Origin: Streptomyces sp. NBC_01669
Lineage (GTDB): Bacteria > Actinomycetota > Actinomycetes > Streptomycetales > Streptomycetaceae
Direction of reading: 5' to 3'
Assembly: GCF_026339735.1 (NCBI RefSeq)
Contig: NZ_JAPEQG010000001.1
Location: 3,782,001 to 3,846,000, forward strand
Length of the DNA stretch: 64,000 bases
Each line of letters starts with the position of its first letter. Positions within the stretch are counted from its first letter, which is position 1. Made by a program: the position numbers and the translations under genes. Positions 34,462 to 42,741 of the stretch are shown here, piece by piece. The notes beneath the pieces are model-generated. The model had not been told where the DNA came from. It worked only from the letters and a program-made list of their open reading frames with translations, and ran no database searches.

Positions 34462-35412
34462 CTAGCCGGGGAATTCGACGATCTCGCCGGATCTGTCACG
34501 CATCGGGGCGGCGGTGGCCGGAAGACCGGCACCGCGTACGAGCCCGAAGGAAGCACCGCCCGCGAACGGGACGGCGTGCTGGTCGCCGCCGCGCGGCACA
34601 TGCGTCACGGCGGTGGCGGGGCCGCCGAAGCCGCCACAGGGGTCGAGCGGCACCTGCCCGGGCGCCGGCCGGTACTGCGGCACGGCGCCCCGTCGCTCCG
34701 TTCCCTTCGCAGCCACGCCGCTCAGCAGGACGGCGAAGCCCCGGCCCGGATCGGCCGCAACGGTGTACGCGCCGGCAGGACGAGACGCGGGTGCGGAGGG
34801 GCGTGGGGCACTGCCTTCGGCAGAGCCGTGGGCGGGCGGCCCGATGGGGGGATGGGGAGGCAGCAGTCCTGTCGGCAGTGCCAACGGGTCCGGGAGCAGC
34901 CCGGCAGCCTGGCCGAGAGCCGGGCCGACGGCCTTTCCGACCAGTCGGCCGACCGGCCGGCCGAGGTCCTGGACCGTGGCCCGCGCCGCCCCGGCGACCG
35001 GCCGGAGGCCGGGAACGGCGTCGGGGCCCGCGGTGGCCGCAGAGGGAGCCGGTGGAGCAGTGGCGGTGGTGGCGGCCGCAGGCACGGCGAGCCTTGCGGC
35101 GGCCCGCGACCCCTCCGGCCGGGCAGCCGGAACGCGTGTCGCGACCGCGGCCGAGGCCTCGGTGGCGTCCGTGGCCGATTCGGCGTCCGGAACCGCTGTA
35201 CGGTCGGCCATCGCATCGGACCCCCGTGCAACCGCCTTCTCCACGACGGCATGTGACGGAACGGGCACCTGCTCCGCGTGCGCCTCGGCCCCGAAGAGGA
35301 CGCCGAGCGCCAGCAGTCCGCCCAGGAACAGCACCACCTGCAGCGTGCGTCGGCCGACCGGCCCACGCGCCGGGCGCGGGTCGGCGCCTGAACGTACAGC
35401 TGCTGTGGTCAC
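34462..35412 (-). CDS. secreted or anchored Ala/Pro-rich protein, unknown function
   Basis: A 316-residue protein starting at GTG 35412, with GGGAGGG 11 bases upstream. The N-terminus (GRRTLQVVLFLGGLLALGVLFGAEAHAEQVP) is a signal peptide or anchor with a probable cut after AHA. The mature part is Ala/Pro/Arg-rich and has ATVQDLGRPVGRLVGKAVGPALGQ and, near the end, AGAYTVAADPGRGFAVLL and GDQHAVPFAGGASFGLVRG. No known domain is visible. It lies about 100 bases upstream of the secreted repeat protein on the same strand, so the two exported proteins may be co-expressed. Confidence 0.68.
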   Translation of the reverse strand: MTTAAVRSGADPRPARGPVGRRTLQVVLFLGGLLALGVLFGAEAHAEQVPVPSHAVVEKAVARGSDAMADRTAVPDAESATDATEASAAVATRVPAARPEGSRAAARLAVPAAATTATAPPAPSAATAGPDAVPGLRPVAGAARATVQDLGRPVGRLVGKAVGPALGQAAGLLPDPLALPTGLLPPHPPIGPPAHGSAEGSAPRPSAPASRPAGAYTVAADPGRGFAVLLSGVAAKGTERRGAVPQYRPAPGQVPLDPCGGFGGPATAVTHVPRGGDQHAVPFAGGASFGLVRGAGLPATAAPMRDRSGEIVEFPG

Positions 35413-35516
35413 GTCGGAGTGAGCCCTCCCAGAATGGCGCGGACTGCGGAACACAGTCCTCCGCGGGCGACGGGACGATGCTTGCACGACCCTCCCGGGT
35501 TGACGCAAGCCCCTTG

Positions 35517-36752
35517 TTACTGATGGGTCTCCTTGTCCGGTATGGGCAGTGGCCTCTTCTCCAGTGCCGCGGCCATCACCTCCGGAAAGAGGTCCGGGGT
35601 GCACGCGAATGCCGGTGCTCCGAGCGCGCCGAGCGCCGCCGCGTGCTCGCGGTCGTAGGCGGGCGCGCCCTCGTCGGACAGGGCGAGCAGCGTCACGAAC
35701 TGCACGCCGGACGCCTTCATCGCGGCCACCCGCTTCAGCATTTCGTTGCGGATGCCGCCTTCGTAGAGGTCGCTGATGAGGACCACGACGGTGTCGGCGG
35801 GCCGGGTGATCTGGGACTGGCAGTAGGCGAGCGCCCGGTTGATGTCCGTGCCGCCGCCGAGCTGGGTGCCGAAGAGGACGTCGACGGGGTCGTCGAGCTG
35901 CTCGGTGAGGTCGACGACAGCCGTGTCGAAGACGACGAGCCTGGTCCGCAACGTACGCATGGAGGCGAGCACCGCGCCGAAGACGGAGGCGTAGACGACG
36001 GAGGCGGCCATCGACCCCGACTGGTCGATGCAGAGGATGACGTCCTTCTTCACCGCCTGCGCGGCGCGTCCGTAGCCGATGAGCCGCTCGGGGACGACCG
36101 TGCCGGCCCCGTCCCCGCCGGGAAGCAGGAGGTAGTTCTTGAGGTTGGCCCGGATGGTGCGGTCCCAGTCGATGTCGTGGTGACGCGGCCGGTTGATCTT
36201 CGCCGAGCGGTCGAGCGCGCCGGTCAGCGTGGCCCGGGTGCGAGTGGCGAGCCGCTTCTCCAGGTCGTCGACCACCTTGCGTACGACGGCTCGTGCCGTC
36301 TCCTTCGTCGTCTCGGGCATCGCCTTGTTGAGCGAGAGCAGTGTTCCGACCAGGTGGACGTCCGCCTCGACGGCCTCCAGCATCTCCGGCTCCAGCAGCA
36401 GCGCGGAGAGACCGAGCCGGTCGATCGCGTCGCGCTGCATGACCTGGACGACGGAGCTGGGGAAGTACGTGCGGATGTCGCCGAGCCAGCGGGCGACGGA
36501 TGGGGCGGAGGCGCCGAGTCCGGCCGAGCGCTCGCTCCCGCCGCGGCTGCCGGGCCTGCCCCCGCCGCCGTACAGCGCGTTCAGCGCACCGTCCATCGCG
36601 GCGTCCTGTCCGGTCAGGGTGCACCCGGTGGACTCGGCGCTGTCCGCGCCCAGCACCATGCGCCACCGCCGGAGCCGTTCGTCGTCCGCCGCACCCCGCC
36701 CGGCGGCTCCCGGCCGCTCCGTGTCCGTGCCGGATTCCGTGACCGTCGTCAT
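35517..36752 (-). CDS. VWA-domain protein of the MoxR-DUF5682 system
   Basis: A 411-residue protein. An N-terminal helical part (about 1-235) precedes a von Willebrand factor A domain with a complete MIDAS metal site: D243-x-S-x-S in ILCIDQSGSMAAS, Thr302 in LGGGTDINRALAY and Asp328 in VVLISDLYEGG. VWA proteins paired with MoxR ATPases usually act as metal-dependent adaptors in assembly or activation of a target. Its ATG overlaps the stop of the DUF5682 gene as ATGA, so MoxR, DUF5682 and VWA are made as a coupled set. It is the last gene of that operon. Confidence 0.9.
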   Translation of the reverse strand: MTTVTESGTDTERPGAAGRGAADDERLRRWRMVLGADSAESTGCTLTGQDAAMDGALNALYGGGGRPGSRGGSERSAGLGASAPSVARWLGDIRTYFPSSVVQVMQRDAIDRLGLSALLLEPEMLEAVEADVHLVGTLLSLNKAMPETTKETARAVVRKVVDDLEKRLATRTRATLTGALDRSAKINRPRHHDIDWDRTIRANLKNYLLLPGGDGAGTVVPERLIGYGRAAQAVKKDVILCIDQSGSMAASVVYASVFGAVLASMRTLRTRLVVFDTAVVDLTEQLDDPVDVLFGTQLGGGTDINRALAYCQSQITRPADTVVVLISDLYEGGIRNEMLKRVAAMKASGVQFVTLLALSDEGAPAYDREHAAALGALGAPAFACTPDLFPEVMAAALEKRPLPIPDKETHQ

Positions 36753-39160
36753 CCTGTTGCCCCCAGCGGTTCCATGGCGTTCTCGGCACCCTCGGCACCC
36801 TCGGCGTCCAGTCCCAGCAGCAGCCGCAGCACCGGCACCACCGCGTCCGCCCGCGCCTCGTCGAGGCCCGGGCCGAAGCCGGGCGCCGCCGTCCCGGCGA
36901 CAGTCGCGGCCGGTGCCCCGGCGGCCGGACCGCGTCGTACGAGCTCGCCGAGCGTGCGCCGTACGCCTGCTTCGTACGCCGAGAAGGTGCGGCGCAGCAG
37001 CGGGAGCACATCGGTGAACGTGTCGGCGGGGACACCGGCCAGCCAGGCGTCGACCAGGCCGAGCAGCCGCTCGTCGTGGACAAGGAGCATGCCGCCCCCG
37101 TCGGCCCCGCCGACAAACCCCTCGATCCAGGCCGCCGCGTCGGCCGGGGGTGTGCCGGGCGAGAGGGCGAGGCCCATCAGCCGTGCCGCGTCGTCCTCTT
37201 CGAGCCGCCCGTCGTCGAGGAGCAGCCGCGTCGAACGGCCCCGGATGACGCCCGCGACCGTGTCCCGGGCGGCCAGCTTGTGCAGCACGGCGGCCCAGCG
37301 CTCGCGGAGTCCGCCGGCCGGCACGGTTCCGGCGAGCAGCCCGATCGCGGTGTGGACGCCGTCCACCTTGCGACGCAGTTCGGCGGCTCCGTCGGCGTCC
37401 AGCCCGGTGCAGGCGGGCGGCAGTCCGACACAGATCCGCTCGGCGAGCCCGGCCGCGACCTCGCCGAGCGCCGCGGTGTCCGTGGACCGCACATCCCCGT
37501 ACCGCAAGGTGCGGGCGAGGGCGGGCAGGGCGTCGGCAAGGTGGCCGACGTCCACGTCGAGCGCGGCGCGGTCGGCGAGGGCCCGCATCACCACGGGCAG
37601 TGCCTCGGGCAGTTCGGCAAGGAGACAGCGCTCGGCGAGCGCGGTGACCTCGGCGAGGGCGGTCGCCGAGACCGCCTGGGCCCCGGCCTTGGCCGTCGCT
37701 GCGGAGAGCACGGTGGTGCCCCAGGTGCCGGCCTCCGCGACCTGTACGTACAGCTCGGGTTCCCAGCGCAGCCGCCAGCTCTCCCGGAAGGTGCCGGTGC
37801 TCCCCCGCCCGGTGGCCGGTTCGCCCCAGCCGACGGCGAGGATCCGCAGCCGATGGAGCAGCCGGCTGCGGGCCGCGTCGGTGTCCTTGCGCAGGTCGAG
37901 CTCCAACTCCCGCTCCAGCGCTTCCGGTTTGAGACGGAGCGTGCGCTGCTGTCGGGTGAGGTCCCTCTGCAGGGGCACGGCAGGGGCGGTGTCCGGCACT
38001 TCGCCGAGTGTCTCGCCGACGATCAGCCGGTCCCGGACGAGCGCGAGCGGCACATCGGAGCCTTCGCACATCACGGCCCGGATCGCATCGATCGTCTCGC
38101 TCAGCCCTGCCAGCGGGCGGCCGCGCAGGGCGGCGAGGGTCTCGGCGAGCCGGACGGCCTCGATGACATGGGCGGACGACACGAACCGGTCCTCGTCGCG
38201 CAGGAGTCCGGCAACCTTCGTCATCCACCGCTCGATCGGGCGGTCGGCGGCCCCGAAGAGGTGTCCGTACCAGCCGGGCGAGTCGATGCCCGCCCCGTAT
38301 CCGCTGTGCCGGGCGAGCCGCCGATGCGACCAAGGCACCCAGGTCAGCTCGGCCTTGAGCTTGGGCAGCCCCTTGAGCAGGGCCCTGTCGGCGGCGAGTG
38401 TGGTCCTCGTGCCGAGCGCGGGCACATGCCAGGCACCGCAGACGACCGCGATGTCGTCACCGAACTCCTTCACCGCCTTGCGGAGTTGGATGCGCATGTA
38501 CGCCTCGCGGACGGCGTCCCGGGGATGCCCGCCGTCCCCGTACACATCACGCAGGGCCGTCATCGCCTCGGCGAGCGCGGCGAACGCTGCCCGTGGGTCG
38601 ACGGCCTCACCGCCCTGGGTGCGGTGTTCGACGACGTCCTCCCACCATCGCTCCGGGTCGTCGTATCCCGCTGTCCCGGCCAGTACGCCGATGGGGTCGA
38701 TCGGGGCATGCCCGGGTGAGCATCCCGGAGCCGGCTCCCCGGCTACGCCCCCGTCCGTACCCCCGGTCCCGTCCGCTTCCCCGCCCCCGTCCCTGCCCGG
38801 TTCGCGTTCCGCTGCCTGTGTCATGGCCAGGGAGTTCGCCGCGGGCAGGTCGATGAAGCGGACCGGCACGTCGTGCGCCAGCGCCCAGCGGATCGCGACC
38901 CACTCGGGCGAGAAGGCGGCCAGCGGCCAGAACGCCGCCTGCCCCGGGTCGTCCACGGCATGGGCGAGCAGCGCGACCGGCGGTCGCATCCGCTCGTCGG
39001 CCGCCAGCGGCAGCAGTGCGTCACCCTCGGGAGGCCCCTCGATGAGCACCGCCTGCGGGCGGGTGGCTTCCAACGCCGCACGGACGGCTCGGGCCGAGCC
39101 CGGCCCGTGGTGCCGCACCCCCAGCAGCAGCGGTCCGACGGGACGCGCGGCCCGGGTCAT
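36749..39160 (-). CDS. DUF5682 family protein, putative TraB/EreA-like hydrolase
   Basis: An 803-residue protein. The N-terminus has GVRHHGPGSARAV (His17, His18) and VLIEGPPEGD (Glu41), and about 200 residues later VVCGAWHVPALG (His245). A 'G-x-x-H ... E-G-P ... G-x-W-H' arrangement is what I would expect of the EreA/ChaN/TraB/Tiki hydrolase superfamily; I infer this from motif spacing, and it is not proven. The remaining ~550 residues are helical, with WTKVAGLL-like and SSAHVIEAVRLAETLAALRG stretches. ATGA overlaps join it to the MoxR gene upstream and the VWA gene downstream. It is the probable effector or substrate-handling part of the system. Confidence 0.85.
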   Translation of the reverse strand: MTRAARPVGPLLLGVRHHGPGSARAVRAALEATRPQAVLIEGPPEGDALLPLAADERMRPPVALLAHAVDDPGQAAFWPLAAFSPEWVAIRWALAHDVPVRFIDLPAANSLAMTQAAEREPGRDGGGEADGTGGTDGGVAGEPAPGCSPGHAPIDPIGVLAGTAGYDDPERWWEDVVEHRTQGGEAVDPRAAFAALAEAMTALRDVYGDGGHPRDAVREAYMRIQLRKAVKEFGDDIAVVCGAWHVPALGTRTTLAADRALLKGLPKLKAELTWVPWSHRRLARHSGYGAGIDSPGWYGHLFGAADRPIERWMTKVAGLLRDEDRFVSSAHVIEAVRLAETLAALRGRPLAGLSETIDAIRAVMCEGSDVPLALVRDRLIVGETLGEVPDTAPAVPLQRDLTRQQRTLRLKPEALERELELDLRKDTDAARSRLLHRLRILAVGWGEPATGRGSTGTFRESWRLRWEPELYVQVAEAGTWGTTVLSAATAKAGAQAVSATALAEVTALAERCLLAELPEALPVVMRALADRAALDVDVGHLADALPALARTLRYGDVRSTDTAALGEVAAGLAERICVGLPPACTGLDADGAAELRRKVDGVHTAIGLLAGTVPAGGLRERWAAVLHKLAARDTVAGVIRGRSTRLLLDDGRLEEDDAARLMGLALSPGTPPADAAAWIEGFVGGADGGGMLLVHDERLLGLVDAWLAGVPADTFTDVLPLLRRTFSAYEAGVRRTLGELVRRGPAAGAPAATVAGTAAPGFGPGLDEARADAVVPVLRLLLGLDAEGAEGAENAMEPLGATG

Positions 39161-40269
39161 GCGGATACCTCGCGGCAGGCGCGGTAGAAGTCCTTCCAGC
39201 CGTCCCGCTCCCGGACCACGGTCTCCAGGTACTCCTGCCAGACCACCCGGTCCGCCGCCGGGTCCCGGACGACCGCGCCGAGGATGCCGGCCGCGACATC
39301 GCCGGGGCGCAGCACTCCGTCGCCGAAGTGGGCAGCGAGCGCCAGGCCGTTGGTGACGACGGAGATGGCCTCGGCCGTGGACAGCGTGCCCGACGGGGAC
39401 TTGAGCTTGGTGCGTCCGTCCGTCGTGATGCCGTCGCGCAGTTCGCGGAAGACCGTGACCACCCGTCGGATCTCGGCCATGCCGTCGGGTGCGGCCGGAA
39501 GGTCGAGCGAGCGCCCCATCTGGTCGACGCGCCGGGACACGATGTCGACCTCGGCGTCGGGCGTGGCGGGCAGCGGCAGCACGACCGTGTTGAACCGCCG
39601 GCGCAGCGCGCTGGACAGCTCGTTGACCCCGCGGTCGCGGTCGTTGGCGGTGGCGATGACGTTGAAACCGCGGACCGCCTGGACCTCCTGGCCCAGCTCC
39701 GGAACGGGGAGCGTCTTCTCCGACAGGATCGTGATGAGCGAGTCCTGCACATCGGCGGGGATGCGGGTGAGCTCCTCGATCCGCGCGGTCATGCCCTCGG
39801 ACATGGCACGCATCAGCGGGCTGGGCACCAGTGCGTCGCGGCTGGGGCCGTGCGCCAGCAGCTGCGCGTAGTTCCACCCGTAGCGGACGGCTTCCTCGGG
39901 TGTGCCCGCCGTGCCCTGGACGAGCAGCGTCGAGTCGCCGCTGACAGCGGCCGCGAGGTGCTCGGAGACCCAGGTCTTGGCGGTGCCGGGAACACCGAGG
40001 AGCAGCAGGGCCCGGTCGGTGGCGAGTGTGGTCACGGCGACCTCGACGAGGCGGCGCGGGCCGACGTACTTGGGTGTGATCACCGTGCCGTCGGGCAGGG
40101 TGCCGCCGAGCAGGTAGGTGGCGACCGCCCACGGAGACAGCTGCCAACGGGCGGGCCGCGGGCGGTCGTCGGCTGCGGCAAGGGCCTTCAGCTCATGGGC
40201 GAAGGCGTCCTCGGCGTGCGGTCGCAGGGCCTGTACGCCGACGGCGGCGGTGGTTTCGGACACGGTCAT
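39157..40269 (-). CDS. MoxR-type AAA+ ATPase
   Basis: A 370-residue AAA+ ATPase. Walker A is LLGVPGTAKTWVSEHL (residues 91-106). The Walker B region is degenerate (MTARIEELTRIPADVQDSL, 160-178, with Glu-Glu instead of Asp-Glu), sensor 1 is in FNVIATANDRDRGVNELSSAL, and an Arg finger lies in ALRRRFN. It lacks transmembrane segments. MoxR proteins work with VWA partners as chaperones. It heads the operon MoxR-DUF5682-VWA. GGAGGGGG precedes ATG 40269, and a damage-type promoter (40308-40330) lies about 40 bases upstream. Confidence 0.92.
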   Translation of the reverse strand: MTVSETTAAVGVQALRPHAEDAFAHELKALAAADDRPRPARWQLSPWAVATYLLGGTLPDGTVITPKYVGPRRLVEVAVTTLATDRALLLLGVPGTAKTWVSEHLAAAVSGDSTLLVQGTAGTPEEAVRYGWNYAQLLAHGPSRDALVPSPLMRAMSEGMTARIEELTRIPADVQDSLITILSEKTLPVPELGQEVQAVRGFNVIATANDRDRGVNELSSALRRRFNTVVLPLPATPDAEVDIVSRRVDQMGRSLDLPAAPDGMAEIRRVVTVFRELRDGITTDGRTKLKSPSGTLSTAEAISVVTNGLALAAHFGDGVLRPGDVAAGILGAVVRDPAADRVVWQEYLETVVRERDGWKDFYRACREVSA

Positions 40270-40307
40270 GGATCCCCCTCCAGATCGGTCGACCTGATGT
40301 GGTTCCC

Positions 40308-40330
40308 ACCGTGCACCATGCCACTGACAA
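40308..40330 (-). promoter_or_regulatory. RecA-independent (PafBC-type) DNA-damage promoter of the MoxR operon
   Basis: Read on the minus strand, TTGTCAGTG (40330-40322), eight bases, then CACGGT (40313-40308). The published actinobacterial RecA-NDp motif is TTGTCRGTG-N8-TAnnnT. The -35-like part is perfect; the -10 has C for the first T. Predicted start of transcription is ~30 bases before the MoxR start codon. Confidence 0.7.
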
Positions 40331-40358
40331 TCGGCCCCGACCGCAGGTCAGGGCCGAT
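40330..40358 (-). terminator. terminator of the MmpS-like lipoprotein gene
   Basis: ATCGGCCCCGACC (40330-40342) and GGTCAGGGCCGAT (40346-40358) form a 13-bp stem with one mismatch and a three-base loop, 23 bases past the stop at 40381. The stem abuts the damage promoter of the next operon, so read-through into MoxR should be low. Confidence 0.75.
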
Positions 40359-40380
40359 TCAGCGGCTACGGGCGGGGAGT

Positions 40381-40827
40381 TCAGCCGGCCACCGGTGAGA
40401 CCGCGACGCAGCCGCCGGCGGTGATGAGTCCCTCGCCCTTGGCCTCCTTGATGACCTTGCCCTTGTGCGTGATCGAGCAGGCGACGTCGGCCCCGGTCTC
40501 GTCCAGGGCGATCGGCATGACGGCGGGCGGCATGATGCCGCGCAGCGTGACGGTCTTCCGCCACGGCAGGGTCGGGGACTTGACCGTCTCGATCTCCGGG
40601 TCCATGGCCTTGCCCCCGCCCGCGTGGAACTGGATCTCGTCGACGCTCGTACCGGTGACCTCGTAGGTGACTTCGTACGTCTCGTCCACGGCCTTGTCCA
40701 CCTGATCGACGGACTCGGAGCAGGCCCCGAGGCCCACGGCGAGACCGAGGACGACGGCTGCGGAGACGGCAGTCCGGATGGTGCGGGCGTTACGGAAGTT
40801 GTGGACGCTGCGGACGGTGTGGCTCAT
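40381..40827 (-). CDS. MmpS-like lipoprotein
   Basis: A 148-residue lipoprotein. The signal sequence is AVSAAVVLGLAVGLGAC with lipobox GLGAC (Cys ~36). The mature domain begins YEVTYEVTGTSVDEIQFHAG and ends with two Cys (ADVACSITHKGK; ITAGGCVAVSP), matching the beta-sandwich pattern of mycobacterial MmpS-type proteins (YEVTG..., LPW-KTV, C-x-I). In mycobacteria these assist MmpL transporters; no MmpL gene is here. It lies between the two divergent damage promoters (40308-40330 and 40931-40953) but has its own terminator, so it may be an unrelated passenger. Confidence 0.65.
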   Translation of the reverse strand: MSHTVRSVHNFRNARTIRTAVSAAVVLGLAVGLGACSESVDQVDKAVDETYEVTYEVTGTSVDEIQFHAGGGKAMDPEIETVKSPTLPWRKTVTLRGIMPPAVMPIALDETGADVACSITHKGKVIKEAKGEGLITAGGCVAVSPVAG

Positions 40828-40930
40828 CGGTCGATCCCCCCGGATTCAAAGGTCGGTACCTCGCAGCGAATCGCAAAGGAAGAGTAAAGTCAAGGTGCTT
40901 GCCCGACGACGAAATGGCAGGTCAGACTGA

Positions 40931-40953
40931 TTGTCAGTGGTGCGTTCTACCGT
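40931..40953 (+). promoter_or_regulatory. PafBC-type DNA-damage promoter of the SWIM gene
   Basis: TTGTCAGTG (40931-40939), eight bases, TACCGT (40948-40953): an exact match to TTGTCRGTG-N8-TAnnnT. Transcription should begin about at ATG 40961, giving a leaderless mRNA. Its 12-base core GATTGTCAGTGG is identical to that of the divergent MoxR promoter. Confidence 0.82.
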
Positions 40954-40960
40954 CGTCCCC

Positions 40961-42364
40961 ATGCTGCTATCTCACGAGGGAGAACCCTTGCGCACCGCTG
41001 CTCCGGCGGCGCGCTGGACGGTGGAGCAGGTCCTGGCCCTGGCTCCTGACGAGGCATCACGCAAGGCGGGGAGCAAGCTCGGTTCGACCGGCCCGTGGTC
41101 GGGTGGCGGGTGTGACGGTTCGGGTGCGGTGTGGGGGCTGTGCAAGGGCAGTGGAAGCAAGCCGTATCAAACCGTGGTCGACACGACCGGCCCTGCGTAC
41201 AGGTGCAGTTGCCCCAGCCGGAAGTTCCCGTGCAAGCACGCGCTGGGTCTGCTGCTGGTCTGGGCTTCCGGCGCATCGGCTCTGCCCGCGGGCGAGGTGC
41301 CGGACTGGGCCGGCGAGTGGCTGACAGGCCGTCGCAAGCGCGCGGAGACCAAGGGGGAGAAGGGCGGGCCGGCGGCGGGCGGCGCCTCGGCCGCGGGCCC
41401 GGCCGACCGGGAGGCCGCCCGGCGGCGCGCCGAGCGTCGGGCCGAGCGGATCACCGGCGGTGCACAGGAGTTGGAGCAGCGGCTGATGGATCTGCTGCGC
41501 GGCGGTCTGGCGGCGGCCGACCAGTCGGGGTACGGGCTGTGGGAGGAGACGGCGGCCCGCATGGTCGACGCGCAGGCGCCGGGACTTGCGGGCCGGGTCC
41601 GGGAGTTGGGGGCGATCCCGGCGTCCGGCGCCGGCTGGCCGGCGCGGTTGCTCCAGGAGTGCGCGCTGCTGCATCTGCTGGACACCGCGTGGCTGGGCAT
41701 CGACCGCCTGCCGGAGCCGCTGGCCGCGACGGTCCGTACGCGGGTGGGGCTGACATCCCCCGCCGACGGCCTCCCGGTCCGTGACCGGTGGCTGGTCCTC
41801 GCCCAGTACGACACGCCGGACGGCAAGATCGTCACGCGTCGGATCTGGCTGTACGGAAGAGACTCGGGCCGCACCGCACTGCTGCTGTCCTTCGGAGCGG
41901 CCGGGCGCTCCCCGGGGCAGGCCCTGCCGGTGGGCGTCACGCTCGACGCCGAACTCACGCCGTATCAGGGAGCCGGGCAGCTACGGGCCGAGCTGGGCGC
42001 GCAGTTCGGTGCGCCGGTGCCGTCCGGCACTCCCCCTCGGGGCTCCACGACCGCGGGCGCGGTCGCCTCGTACGGGCGCGCCCTACGGGACGACCCCTGG
42101 CTGGAGTCCTGGCCGGTGACCCTGCGCGAGGTCATACCGGTGCCGTCGGGCGACGGCTGGCAACTGGCGGATGCCACAGGCGGTACGGCCCTGCCCGTCA
42201 TCCCGTCGGCGCTGTCCCGGCCGGGCCTGTGGAAGCTCGTCGCTCTGTCCGGCGGCGCGCCCCTCACGGTGTTCGGCGAATGCGGCCACCGCGGCTTCGA
42301 CCCGCTCGCCGCCTGGGCCGATGGCTCCGACGGCGGTGCGGCCGAGACCGTACCGCTCATCTGA
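40961..42364 (+). CDS. SWIM zinc-finger protein
   Basis: A 467-residue protein with a SWIM zinc finger, C-x-C-x6-C-x-H (YRCSCPSRKFPCKHALGLLL; Cys82, Cys84, Cys91, His93). A second pair of Cys lies just before (GGGCDGSGAVWGLCKGSG). The remainder is a helical Ala/Arg-rich middle (~125-170) and a C-terminal beta-rich domain of unknown type. SWIM fingers bind DNA or proteins and occur with SWI2/SNF2 ATPases and MuDR. The start may be ATG 40961 (leaderless, from the damage promoter) or TTG 40988, which has GAGGGAG at good spacing. The DUF5691 gene follows on the same strand. Confidence 0.85.
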   Translation: MLLSHEGEPLRTAAPAARWTVEQVLALAPDEASRKAGSKLGSTGPWSGGGCDGSGAVWGLCKGSGSKPYQTVVDTTGPAYRCSCPSRKFPCKHALGLLLVWASGASALPAGEVPDWAGEWLTGRRKRAETKGEKGGPAAGGASAAGPADREAARRRAERRAERITGGAQELEQRLMDLLRGGLAAADQSGYGLWEETAARMVDAQAPGLAGRVRELGAIPASGAGWPARLLQECALLHLLDTAWLGIDRLPEPLAATVRTRVGLTSPADGLPVRDRWLVLAQYDTPDGKIVTRRIWLYGRDSGRTALLLSFGAAGRSPGQALPVGVTLDAELTPYQGAGQLRAELGAQFGAPVPSGTPPRGSTTAGAVASYGRALRDDPWLESWPVTLREVIPVPSGDGWQLADATGGTALPVIPSALSRPGLWKLVALSGGAPLTVFGECGHRGFDPLAAWADGSDGGAAETVPLI

Positions 42365-42741
42365 CCGTTCCTGGGCGGTGGGCAGGAGTGAGTCCTGGCT
42401 CACCGGCACGCCCCGAACGGTCTTGGGCGCACTGGTCCTCCGCTTTCGCGTCCCGGTCGGCGACGCATATCCCGTATGCGGTCCGTCCCAGGCGGGCGGA
42501 ATTCCTACGACCTGGCCATATGGGTGTGGCCGGAGGCGACGGGGGAAGCCCCGAACCATCTCGCTGGTGACACGGGGGCCCCGACTGCTGACACCACACC
42601 CTGCGTCCCAGATCGCACCGAGAACGTTACCCACACTCCACCGGGCATACCCGCAGATCGTCACACCGCTCACCCCATCGTGTTCATGTTCGCCAAAACG
42701 ATGCACCTGCCCAGCAGTTGTGAACCCCTCGAGGAGGACCG
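42365..42741. other. gap between the SWIM and DUF5691 genes
   Basis: 377 bases. I see no gene with a ribosome binding site, no damage-promoter motif and no clean hairpin terminator. The region is A/T-richer near 42660-42720 (TCGTGTTCATGTTCGCCAAAACG), where a separate promoter for DUF5691 may lie. Confidence 0.4.

Noticed and set aside
42365..42741. A missing gene between the SWIM and DUF5691 genes
   Set aside because: Frames in this stretch have no ribosome binding site, no domain character and Arg/Pro/Ser-rich content typical of shadow frames.
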